Shown in pieces: positions 41,350 through 52,259 of a stretch of DNA of 64,000 bases. The DNA comes from Draba incana (Eukaryota; Streptophyta; Magnoliopsida; Brassicales; Brassicaceae). Within the stretch, counting starts at the first letter, position 1. Every line of letters starts with the position of its first letter. A model generated the notes under the pieces. The model was not told the origin of the DNA, did not search any database, and worked only from the letters and a program-made list of their open reading frames with translations. The stretch covers positions 31,078,222 to 31,142,221 of the forward strand of contig OY755213.1 of the NCBI GenBank assembly GCA_963576765.1, read 5' to 3'. A program made the translations under genes and the position numbers.

Positions 41350-43804
41350 ATGGATTCTCACGGAAAAACCCATCAGAAACAACACGACGATGACGATGTC
41401 TCTTCGAAACCCATTACGTTGTCGAAATATTCGAAACGTGTCGAATTAAAGACTCTGCTCGAACGAAGCGACCGTGGAGCAGGATTGGCCGGAAAAAGAG
41501 TTGTGATCGGAGGATGGGTTAAGTCTTCTAGAGCCGTTAAGAAAGATTCTCCTCCTCCTCAGCCGCCGCATGTAATAGCCGTCGTTCCTCCGCCGTCGAA
41601 CGTTGGAAATCATCAAGCTTCTACGACGGCGAATATTAGCTGTGCAGAGATGATACAATCGAAAATGAACATTTTTCGAAAACTTTTCGATGTTTTGAGC
41701 GGTGGTGGAAAGACTTACCCAATCTTCGATAAACCGGAACTCGCCGCTCATAAGACCGTGCAACCACCGGAGTATATTCTGTACTTATTGATTAGTGATG
41801 GCTCCTCCGTCTCCAGTCTCCAGGTGAGTAATGTTTTTTTGCGCAGAAGGTGTTCGATGAAATGCCTATGAGAGCTAAAATTTCGATTTTTGTTTTTTGT
41901 TTTTTGTTTTTGTTCTCAGGTTGTTGTTGATTCTACAATGTCGACTGTTCCAGCGACTCAGCTTATGGCTCTAGGGACATGTATTGTAGCAGAAGGTGTG
42001 TTAAGACAACCAAAGGCTGCTTCTACAAAGTATGTGATAGAGCTTGAAGCAGAGAAGCTTCTTCATGTAGGAACGGTGGATCCAGAGAAGTATCCGCTTT
42101 CGAAGAAACAACTTCCTCTGCATATGCTTAGAGACTTCTCTCATTTCAGGCCTCGCACAACTACGGTAAAACTCTTATTTCAAGATTTTTAACAGATGTT
42201 CTTAGGTTATAGTGAATCTTCTTTGTTCATGAAAGAGTAAGTAGCTAAAATATAGATTTCTATATTTTTGTTGGTGAAGGTTGGTTCGGTGACTCGAGTC
42301 CACGGTGCACTAACCTTAGCGAGCCACACATTCCTTCAGTTCCATGGGTTTCAGTATGTTCAAGTACCAGTTATCACAACCACTGGATTTGGCGAAAGGT
42401 TTAGAGTCACTACTCTTTTAGATAGAACTGATGATAAAGAGGAGAAGAAGCATGTCAAAGAAAAAGTTAGCATTGACACGGTAAAAGCTGCGATAAAGGA
42501 GAAGACTAGACTGATTGATCACCTTAAGAGATCTGATAGTAACGGAGAAGCTGTGGTTGCTGCGGTACACGACTTGAAGAAAACGAACGATCTTGCATCG
42601 CAGCTTGAGATGAAACAAAAACCAAAGGCAGTAGCAACTTTGGTCAAACCTGAGAAGCTTGATTTCTCGAAAGATTTCTTTGGCCGCGAAGCTTATCTGA
42701 CTGTTTCTGGGAGGTTTCATCTTGAGAGCTATGCTTCTGCACTTGGGAAAGTTTATACTTTTGGACCGAGATTCGTAGCTGATAAAATCGATGATGCAAG
42801 GCATTTAGCGGAGATGTGGAATGTGGAAACTGAGATGGCCTTCGCCGAATTGGATGTAAGATACTTAAACCTTTGATTCAATGATTATTAGACAAATGAT
42901 AACTTGTTAGTTTTGGATATTGCAGGATGCTATGGATTGTGCTGATGAATTCTTCAAGTTCCTTTGCAAATATCTTCTTGAAAATCGTCAAGAAGACTTG
43001 AAATTCATATCTAAACGAGTTGACAAGACCATCACCACACGACTCGAAGCAACAGCTTCCAATTCTCTTTTGAGACTCTCCTATACCGAATCCATTAGTA
43101 TTCTACAAAAGGTAATCAAACCCCATACAGTTCATTATATACTAATTGTGTTGCTATGAGCAATAATGATCCGATTCTCTAAAACAGACTACCACAAGAA
43201 CATTTGAAACCAAACCTGAGTGGGGGGTTGATTTAACATCAGAGCATCTTAGGTATATTGTTTTAAATTATGGCAAATGCAATTGAGTATATGTTTCATG
43301 ATTTGATTCTGAAATCTCTGTTCATCGTTTAATGTTGCAGTTATCTAACTGATGAGATCTACAAAGGTCCTGTAATTATACATAGTTACCCGAAAGCGGT
43401 GAAACCGTTTTACACACGGTTGAATGATGACAAGAAGACTGTAGCAGCATTTGATCTAGTCGTACCAAAAGTAAGCAGAGAGAACCAAAACCAAAATTTT
43501 GATATAAAATTACGAAATCACAGTTTCAAGATGTGACAAAAGTCTTCAACTTTCTTTGCAGGTAGGTGTTGTGATCACTGGAAGCCAAAACGAAGAACGG
43601 TTTGAGATTTTGGATGCGAGGATCAAAGAATTTGGATTTACAAAGGAGAAGTACGAGTGGTACTTAGATTTAAGGAGGCATGGGACAGTGAAGCACTCCG
43701 GAATAAGCTTGAAGATGGAACATATGCTTCTGTTTGCGACCGGCCTTCCTGATATCAAAGATGCCATTCCTTTCCCAAGAAGTTTAGGCAAAGCAAACAA
43801 TTAA
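41350..43804 (+). CDS. NS2: Asparaginyl-tRNA synthetase paralogue NS2
   Basis: Seven exons (41350-41823, 41920-42165, 42280-42855, 42926-43111, 43188-43252, 43341-43470, 43562-43804) give 639 codons, the full family length. The N-terminal OB-fold anticodon-binding region includes VVIGGWVKSSR. The class II catalytic domain has VTRVHGALTLASHTFLQFHG as motif 1 and a WHEP-like insertion near residues 290-340 (IKEKTRLIDHLKRSDSNGEA). Two key positions are changed. Motif 2 reads FGPRFVADKIDDARHLAE, with Val406 instead of the ATP-binding arginine. Motif 3 reads HSGISLKMEHMLLFATGL, with His613 instead of the invariant arginine. No frame damage is seen, so the protein is probably made but may not aminoacylate. 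Orthologous by order to At3g07420. Confidence 0.92.
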
Positions 43805-45030
43805 AGCTGGCTCATACAAACTCTGTTAAATCGTTATGTAATCTATGTAAATATGTGTTCTAAACAAACAAACAAAAAAAATCTATGTAAATATACTTTG
43901 AAATAAAATAAAAGAAAAAGAAATTGTATCCCAAAGTGTTCATAGATGATAATGGGGGATTGTATATTTTGGAGGAGATTTTAAATAAGTTATAAGACAT
44001 GGAAACCTACAAGCAACAAAATTATTGCCGAGTTAAAAACATAATTAGTAAATCACACAATTTCTGTGTAGTTTGTTCATTGGCCAATTTTGTCTCCCTG
44101 AATCATGTTTACATTGTCAAGGTATTTGTAACATGTCGAGTTGAAGATTTTGCTCGAATGAAAATATGAGGATAGTTCTTTATATTGTCTTTGCCCCAAA
44201 TGCATTACAAAATGTAAGTAAAATGAAATTACACGAAACTGTGTATATAACCGGATTTACAAACCAATTTATTGAAATAATTAGATAGGGTGAGTTCTCT
44301 TAGATATGAAATGTTTTACTTTTGCTTTTTGCTTTTTTAACATTTTGGGACAGCTAAATATTTCTTTTATATCACACTTTCAAGTATTGAAGTCGAAGGT
44401 TAAGTTGAAGTATAATCAGATGAATATATTCCTAAGAAGTTTTAACGGATTAAGCTTTTGTGTGATACTCTGAACAAAGAAGTATTATGAAATCCAAAGA
44501 ACAGTTTATGTTTATCTTTTGGTTCGATGCTGTGAAGAAAAACGTATTAATCTATAGTTATAAACAATCTTATGTTGAGAAATACTAATGTAGATCTTTC
44601 TCAATCAAATAGATGACTTTTCTCAAAAGTTAGATTTGAAACTTTTGTGTTCTTCGTTTGTTAGATCCCGTGACGAAGAAATATTGTGAAATCTTTGAAC
44701 GGTATGTGTTCGGCAGGATGATTTTTCTCAGAATTTAAAGTTGAAGCTTTTGTGTTCATCTTATGTTAGATATTCTTGTAGTTTGAGATGTTTTTATAGT
44801 TTGTGTTGAGTTTTTGGTTCGATGCTATGAAAACATAATAATCTATTGTTATTGTTATGGTGTTGTTGTATTTTTTGATGTTGTTCATGGAATTTGTAGC
44901 TTTTGTTTCTTATTTTCTCTATGAAAAATGATGGGTGCAAATGGTTGACACATTAGAAAAATAAATTTTGGTGGAATTGACTATTCCCTTTCAATTATAT
45001 CAGTTCCATAAATGTAGACAAATCCTTTTA
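43805..45030. other. Intergenic after NS2
   Basis: AT-rich DNA with NS2 3' flank. Two loosely similar stretches (ttttgtgtgatactctgaac near 44456 and ttttgtgttcttcgtttgtt near 44643) hint at an old local duplication. No gene. Confidence 0.4.
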
Positions 45031-45525
45031 TGAGGCTGACCGGTTGATCTTGATATCAGAGCGGTGATCGAGTCTTTCTCATTGGATCTTCAAAACACTC
45101 TCACAATGGGAGTTGTTAGGTGAGTTATATAATAATTTGTTTGATTATTGGTGAAACATTATTTACTTATTCAAATAATTTGACATTGTAGATTATTTGT
45201 TTGCTAGTAAGACAGATGCCACAGAAGAGGTGTTAGCTATGGAGGTTGTGAACAGAAAGTTTTTCATCACCGATTGTACAGTTGAAGAGGTAAATATTGT
45301 TACAATTATTAGTTGTTAAATTTTGTTTTCTCAATAAATATTTTTGAATATTTAATTTTTCTTTTTCTTTATTCTTTGTAGGGTTCAAGTGGAAGTCCTC
45401 TAGTGAATTTGGAAGGCAAGACCATTGGAATACTTGGCTCAGGCGTTGGAGATCTTGAAGTAGCTATGCAGATCCGCAGTGTGCAGACCGTGCTAAGTGA
45501 AATTGAGTGGGTTCTAGAGTGTTAG
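45031..45525 (+). pseudogene. Trypsin-like peptidase C-terminal fragment
   Basis: Exon-like pieces at about 45080-45120, 45210-45290 and 45382-45525 read SLDLQNTLTMGVV, VLAMEVVNRKFFITDCTVEE and GSSGSPLVNLEGKTIGILGS, ending VLSEIEWVLEC and a stop. The GSSGSP motif is the active-site serine block of trypsin-like (Deg/HtrA-type fold) peptidases. The His and Asp parts of the triad and any upstream exons are not found, so this is a 5'-truncated gene, although the remaining exons have sound splice sites (GTAAAT, TGTAG). Confidence 0.65.
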
Positions 45526-46163
45526 TTCAGACTATTTGCAATTTGCGTTTTGTTGATACTATGTGAGATCAGTTTGAAGTTTTAAGTATTTGTTTGTTGA
45601 TGCTATTTGAGATTTCTATTTAGAATTTTAGGTATTTGCAATATGTGTCTGATGATACTATTAAAAATCCAAGTATAAAATTGCAGCTTCTTGACATTTT
45701 GATCGGTTTGCTAGAGGTTGTTACGGTTATCGTTTGACCTGTTTATTATGCTAACTGGTAATAGAAGTAGCAGCTCAAGTTTGTCATAAAATAAGTGTCA
45801 TTAATTCCTCTACTATTTTGATGGTTTCATATTAGCATTTACATATTGTGAATGAAGATGAAAATGATGGTTCATTTTTTGTACAAGAGTTGTATATAAA
45901 CCGGGAGTCGAGACATTTTGACCGGTTTGCCAAAGTTGGTTTACTGGTTATCTTTTGACCAATTTATTATGCCAACCAATATAAGCAGCTGCTCAAGTTT
46001 GTCATTAATTAAGACTTTAAACGTAATTAATCAAGTGTCCCCGCCAATCACGCAGCTTGTCCCTCATCACTTTACCACTTTCAAAAGCCTCTGCTAAATT
46101 CTTAAACAAAAACCCCCAAGAGAAAGAGAGAGAGAGAGATCTCACAAGAAGAAGAAGAAGAAG
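45526..46163. other. RABA5b promoter and leader
   Basis: AT-rich DNA. Two similar copies of gacattttgaccggtttgcc-type sequence occur near 45692 and 45911. A GA-rich leader (gagaaagagagagagagaga) precedes the ATG at 46164. Confidence 0.5.
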
Positions 46164-47071
46164 ATGGGTAAGGAAGACGATCGAGGAGAAGAGTATCTAT
46201 TCAAGATTGTCTTAATCGGAGATTCCGCTGTCGGAAAATCCAACTTACTGTCTCGATTTTCTCGAGACGAGTTCGACACGAACTCGAAGGCGACAATCGG
46301 AGTGGAATTTCAGACGCAGCTGGTAGAAATCGAAGGGAAAGAAGTAAAAGCTCAGATCTGGGACACTGCTGGTCAAGAGAGGTTTAGAGCAGTCACTTCT
46401 GCTTATTACAGAGGTGCTTTTGGTGCTCTCATCGTTTACGACATTACAAGAAGCTCCACTTTCGAAAGCGTTAAACGATGGCTTCAAGAACTCCACAGTA
46501 AGTCCCATGTTTGGTTTTGTTGTGAATCTTTTAAGTGAATCCACCATTGATGCAGAACCAAGTTATACTGTGCTATATTATCTCTGTTCTGGAACCAATT
46601 TGTGAATATAAACACTTTGAATTTAGCACCATTGATGAATTTCAATGAAAGAAAATGTTTCTTTAGGTGAATTGTGAGTTATAACACTTTTGTTTTTGAG
46701 ATTATATGTGAATTGTAACACTTTGAGATTATTTGTTTTGGTTACGGTAAGCTCATTGTGACACGGCGGTGGCGCAAATGCTGGTTGGGAACAAGTGCGA
46801 TTTGGAGGATATAAGAGCGGTGAGTGTGGAAGAAGGAAAAGCTCTTGCGGAAGACGAAGGATTGTTTTTCATGGAGACATCGGCTCTGGACTCCACAAAC
46901 GTAGACAAGGCCTTTGAGATTGTCATCAGAGAGATTTTCAACAATGTTAGCCGCAAGCTTCTTAACTCCGATGCTTATAAGGCCGAGCTTTCTGTTAACC
47001 GGGTCAGCCTTTTCAACAACAAAGATGGAACCGAGAGCTCTTGGCGGAATCCGTCTTGTTGCTCTAGATGA
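46164..47071 (+). CDS. RABA5B: Rab11-type small GTPase RABA5b
   Basis: Two exons (46164-46497, 46752-47071) give 217 residues. All G boxes are present: P-loop GDSAVGKS at residues 19-26, switch region KATIGVEFQT, WDTAGQERFR, NKCD and ETSAL. The protein ends SCCSR, a double-cysteine geranylgeranylation site. RabA (Rab11) GTPases direct traffic between trans-Golgi/recycling compartments and the plasma membrane or cell plate. Single-intron structure and length agree with the Arabidopsis orthologue At3g07410. Intact. Confidence 0.95.
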
Positions 47072-47239
47072 TTTGGTTTAACAATGACATCTTGTTTCTA
47101 TCAGAGTTTTATATTTACCAATTCAGAAGACTTATAAGATATTTGCAATGTATTTTTGTATTAATACTGGCCATGGGATTAGAGCAGAAACGATGCGACT
47201 GAATCGAGAAAATGGCTAAGATCATGAATTTGATATCCA

Positions 47240-47552
47240 ACTAGAATGGGGACTATCTGTACATAAGAAGATATAGTATATAACAGAGTCAATGGTTGAT
47301 TGGGTTACATTCATGGCCTTCGTAAAGCGGAGCCTGCACCCATCACTACTGCCAAGACCAGCACCAAGTGAAGCGTCCACGGCTGCAGCTGACATCGACG
47401 ATGACTTGGGCTGTGAGCCATGTACGCCACGGTCTTTGCCTAGTTCCACCAACAGTCTCTCTCTAACAAGTTCCTGAAACATCGAAGCGACTTAGGCTTT
47501 ATTACATTGACACCTAACCACTGCATAAATAGGAAAGGTAGGAGGGACTTAA
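47240..47552 (-). pseudogene. Duplicated 3' end of the lipase gene
   Basis: About 310 bp closely match 52183-52516 in the same orientation: part of the 3' UTR, the last exon (ELVRERLLVELGKDRGVHGS) and most of the last intron. The copy lacks 11 bases in the exon (near 47355), which shifts the frame before the final GAGSALRKP. Together with the original it brackets the inserted INTS9-like and TrpRS block. Confidence 0.88.
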
Positions 47553-48300
47553 TATGCGCATATTGAAAGTTGTCTTCGGCGACAGTGGAGATGGTCTTGG
47601 AAGTTGGGTGCGTCTGTACAGGTAACTGTTAATAGATTGTTTAACTGAATACTGCCCCATAATTAATTTCCTGGATCTTCAAGTTGATGTAGTATTGATT
47701 GCTTTGTTAATTCATTTTTTCCTCAGTTTAGATGACGTAAAGAGTTGCATGAAGAAGGTTCGAGCAGTAAATTTTGCGAAAGAAGTTTGTTATAATGGGA
47801 CCTTGATCATTAAGACCCTAAGTTCAGGTTTAGATATTGGGGCATGCAATTAGTTGATCAATGGACCTAATGGAAGTCTAAGTTATGTGTCAGGCTCCAT
47901 CTTCGTTTAACATCATGCGAGAAGTTTTGATTCCCATGGTCTCAAAGGAAGTGATGTGATGATTTACTCAGATTTTTCATGCCTCCAATCCGAACAAGTG
48001 ACTGAGAATGGTTGTAATTCAACAATAAGGTACCCTCGTACAAGCCCCTTTAACATCTATGAGAGGATGTTGTTTGTTTGGGTCTTCAAGTTGATGATCT
48101 TTCTTTACTGTGAATCTTTTTTACCAGTGACAAGAACTTGGCTGGTTCATTACTGGACAGAGTTGAAGAAACTAGCTTTTGTTTGCTCAAAAAACTGCTG
48201 ATGCTGGTGGCTCAACCTTGACAACGATTACTCGAATTGGGATAGTTCTGCAGCTCCTGGAGCTAATGTCAAATCTACTTGAATCCTCCTCTTTAAAGGT
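47553..48300 (+). pseudogene. Integrator subunit 9-like (INTS9) fragment
   Basis: Exon-like plus-strand pieces read VVFGDSGDGLGSWVRLYR (47570-47620), FAKEVCYNGTLIIKTLSSGL (47775-47835), SHGLKGSDVMIYSDFSCLQS (about 47930-48000) and TTITRIGIVLQLLELMSNLL (about 48220-48285). This order matches a beta-CASP/metallo-beta-lactamase protein of the INTS9 type, as I remember it, from the middle of the protein. Stops and frame changes separate the pieces, and neither end is present. INTS9 works with INTS11 in snRNA 3' processing; this copy cannot. Confidence 0.55.
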
Positions 48301-48985
48301 TGGATTTCTCACTCTTTTTATTCAATTTACTTCCTTGATGATATGAACCGTGCCACTCAGAATCTACTTGATGATATTGTTCAATATGACTTGGTCTCCA
48401 AAACTTTGATGATTACACACGGATGATGTATGCTAATCCATCTATCATTTGGTCATGATACTTTGGTTACTTGCGGAAACACATTTATAACGACATTTTC
48501 TTTATGTTGGTGATAATTAATGATTACCACAATGTTTATTCAGGTGAAACATTGCAAGATGAAAGAACACAAGGAGGAGCTTTTGTTGGTACTGATGGTC
48601 TCCAGTTCCCACACAAGCTAATACCAGTAAGCATTTAACCTTGGAATTATAAGCAGAAAGTTGTTTTACTTTGCAGAGCAAGCTGGGCGTAGTCCTCAAA
48701 ATATATTGGTCTTGTCCTTGTTCATGGATTGTAATATGATTGAAGATAAATTTGACTGCATGAAAATTTAATGAGTCAAAATTTGTGAAGGAGGAAATTT
48801 TCAACAAAAAAAATTGGGTGTCTCCATTGGAAGCATCACTAATCTTAAGTATCTTAAAAAACAAAAATTAATTAAATTAAATTCTAAAATACATAAGACA
48901 CCCATGGTGGGTGTGAGCAATGCACTTGCTCTAATTACAAGTCTATGATGCAAAGTTGCAGCAGAGCAGAGGGGTTTCCAGCGTT
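48301..48985. other. Unassigned DNA inside the inserted block
   Basis: One short plus-strand exon-like piece (DERTQGGAFVGTDGLQFPHK, about 48550-48620) is not recognised. The rest is AT-rich. It lies between the INTS9-like fragment and the TrpRS pseudogene. Confidence 0.35.
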
Positions 48986-51457
48986 TTACTCGAACATGCT
49001 AGGGAGTGGTCTCGCGGCCATGAACGCATCCACCATCTGATTAGTATAATGATTATTTTCTTTTGGTTAAAATTGTAACAATCAATATCAATACAAATCG
49101 ATTAACCATCAAATCGATATTTTACCTCATCAGTAACAGCCTCTCGGGCCCTGCAATGTCTCTCCACTATTTCTGTCAAAACTTGAAAGAGTCGCTTCTT
49201 TACATCTCCGGTTAGCATTCTTCCTTCTCCATATTCCTGAAACACAGTAGAGTTACTTATTATTTGAGATGACAGATATAAGCATTCTTCTTTCTCGGTG
49301 ATGATATAGTAACAAGCTAGCAAGAAGCACAACGTAATTTACCTTCGTTATGTGTTCCAGTTCAGCATCATCTTCTAGGAAGAAAGTCAGATACTTGTAG
49401 GCTTTGTCTATCTGCGAAATAGTAGAAAGGAAGTTACCACAAAAAAAGACTTAGGAAAGCACTACTAAACTGATAGAATCAGGAAAACAGTTTTGCAAGA
49501 ATCCGCAACTGATACAAAATGGGCAATTAGTTTTCGGTACCTCGAGGTCTGCCCCTAATAATATATGCTCCTCCTTGGTCTGCCTCCCACCACTATGCGC
49601 ACTTTTTATCTGCACATGGAACCGCATCAAGTTTAGATACTGGAAGCAACCATCTGATTTCACTAAATCAAATTACAAGAAGATTTACCTTTGTTTTAAT
49701 GTCCTTTGGAGTATCAGTCAGATAAATAGCGGAATTTGGATCACTAGCAGACATTTTTCCATCCTCTCCCTGCGGAAAAAGTGACCAAGGCATTCAATAG
49801 TTTGAAAGCAACAAAGTGTAAGCACATATATCTATAACAATTGCAATATCCGTAGATTACTTAAGAAAGTACTTGCCTGCAGAGCGGGGAAAAATGTTGA
49901 CTCAATCAGAGCAGGCTTGCTATAGCCTAACTGGTGTGCAGCGGTGCGAGTCATTCTAAAATATGGATCCTGAACGAAACCAAAAGCAAAGATTGATATT
50001 ATTATTATTAACATAAAAGCAGCATAACATATTGATACATGTATAACACCAAGGAGAGAAACTATGGAAGGATCTTTGAAAACAATAGGGTTAAGATCCA
50101 AAGCACACCTGATCAATGGCACAAGGAATCAAGCAAAGGAGATTGTCCATGCCATGGAACAAGTGTGGGAACGAGCTAGGAAAAGATGGAGCTGCCTGAA
50201 AGACAAACGGAAAACAATATGATCCAATTTAAACATGAGTCCATATGCATCAGAATACACATGTCCACACCAACACGGAAAAAATCATACCTGCACAGCA
50301 GGGAAAAAGATTTTGCCGATATGACTTTCTTTGGTAAAGCCAAAGATTTTCTTGACCTGGCAAAGAAGGAGATATTAACAATAAGCAACTAACAAACCAA
50401 AGCAGTGAAAGCACTTTATGGAGATAGAAAATAAAGTCACCTGATTAAGTGAAACGCACTTTGTAACCTCCACTACGTTTTTATAGAAAGAACTACACAC
50501 AAGGTTTTTTTTTCAGATCATCAGCCAGAAAAACTATAATGCATCAAAACCAAAACCTAGATCGCATACATCTTATGAGCTAAAACAATTGAAATCCAAA
50601 TGTGACTTACCCGCCAAGATAGTCAAAGTCAGAGAAAATGAATGTCTTTGTTATATCGAAACCACAAGCGATTATATCTTTGGCATTTTCTCTGGCAAGT
50701 CTTCGACATTCCTCTACCGGAATGTCCTTCCACATGCATTTTTCGTCGTCCGTAAGCTGTATAACAAGGGGGACCTTGAAGGCCTCTTACAAGTATCTGC
50801 AAGCCACCAATTCAAGCATAAAGACCTTTGTATAGACCCCAGTACCTCATTAAAAAAAAAGCTTCAAGACTTACTTGGTAAACATGAAAGGAATCAAATG
50901 TCCTAAATGCAAAGCTTCTGATGAAGGTCCTCGTCCAGTGTAGAGATAAAACTTTTCTCCTCTCTCGTAAGCATCCAATAGCATATCCAAATCCCTATCG
51001 GTCTTCACAATTAATCAAGCAACAACAGGAATTCTATATAAAAATAAAAATAAAGTTTAATCGATCATAACTTAACTTACCTGTGAGCGTAGAAAACTTT
51101 GCGACGAAGGAAAACGTGTGCTTTACGACCAGTAAGTCTCTCAACACGACTGATTATCGATTGGTCGATCCTAATGCAACCAAACTTGTCAATAAGCTTA
51201 TCGTAGTCGATTTTTGTGGGGGAAACTTCCCATGGGTTCACAACTTGCTCCAATGGCTCTTCACTTTGCAATTGATTCACCTCTTGAAATTGCTCCTCTT
51301 GCTCTTGCTCTGGCAATTGCAATTTTGGGTGAGGTTGCTGCTCATCACAAGGAGGAGGATGAGGTTGCAGCACCCCTTGCGGAATAGGTTGCTCCAGCTC
51401 ACAAAACTCTTGCAATTGATTCACCCCTTGCTCCGACGATTCAGACTCTCTATCCAT
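48986..51457 (-). pseudogene. Cytosolic tryptophanyl-tRNA synthetase copy with in-frame stop
   Basis: About twelve minus-strand exons cover a full-length eukaryotic-type TrpRS with introns retained. The start is at 51457; blocks include KIDYDKLIDKFGCIRID, the HIGH-type SEALHLGHLIPFMF (exon 50994-50875), PLVIQLTDDEK, DPYFRMTR, GEDGKMSASDPNSAIY with the KMSAS loop, and the end PLPSMFE with stop at 48986-48988. Exon 3 (50796-50611) carries TAA at 50787-50789 where relatives have a Gln codon (KYL*EAFKVP). I saw no other break. The N-terminal region is unusually Gln/Pro/Glu-rich. Because introns are present it is a DNA-level copy, not a processed one. The parent gene (At3g04600 in Arabidopsis) lies elsewhere. 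A truncated peptide or readthrough product cannot be excluded. Confidence 0.88.
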
Positions 51458-52182
51458 CGCGAGATGACAAAAACTAGAAGAAAGACTTTAGATTCGACTG
51501 CCGTGGCGAAGAAGCAACGGGGTATGTATAAACAATTAGGTTTCCAAAAAGGGAGCCAAGGAGTATTTATAAAGATCAATTTATCAAAATTCCCATAAAT
51601 TTTGACATCTTTTCCTTTTCTTTTTTTTTTTCTTTTTTTTCGACAATGATTTTGATTTTCATTAATAAGGCCAATGGGTACAATAAAGTTTCGGATAATG
51701 AAAATTAAGGATAATAAAATTCAACACATGCAAATTATGATCAGAACTAGCATTCCTTCACTCTACACGTGGCACGTGGCACAACGTGTCAACATTAGAG
51801 CTAGCTAAAGAGAAGAAACCACCGTTGAAGCTTCCAAAGATGAAAATTCCTCCGATGAATCTGCCTAATTCCGATCATCATCTCCAAAACCTTGGAACTC
51901 TGATAGCCTGAAAATATTTACACATTGTATGATAAGGGAAATGAAATGATTAGTCTGTGGTTGAATACATTGGGATAAGATAAGAGGAAAAGCTAGAAAC
52001 AATATTGTCTGCTATTACGGTTTCGCCTTCTTGAGAACCAAGATGCCGTAGAACAACTTCTTCCAAGTGACCATCAGAATACACATGCTATATATATATA
52101 CCAAGAAACAAAAACCAATTGACTAAAGAATAGAAGAAACGCACATCATTCATACCTTGTAGAAACAACTTCCTCCAACTAT
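51458..52182. other. 5' side of the inserted block
   Basis: Upstream DNA of the TrpRS copy, with a T-run at 51616-51640. The minus-strand exon-like piece HLEEVVLRHLGSQEGETVIA (about 52000-52065) is not recognised. The block ends at about 52183, where similarity to 47240 begins. Confidence 0.4.
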
Positions 52183-52259
52183 AATGGGGACTAAATGTAG
52201 TTTATGTACATAGAAAATATATAATAAGATAACACAGTCAATGGTTGATTGGGTTACAA

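Noticed and set aside
46245..46547. A 100-codon minus-strand frame
   Set aside because: Antisense to RABA5b exon 1 with no recognisable product.
51083..51598. A 171-codon plus-strand frame
   Set aside because: Antisense to the first exon of the TrpRS copy; Leu-rich composition is the mirror of Gln/Glu-rich coding on the other strand.
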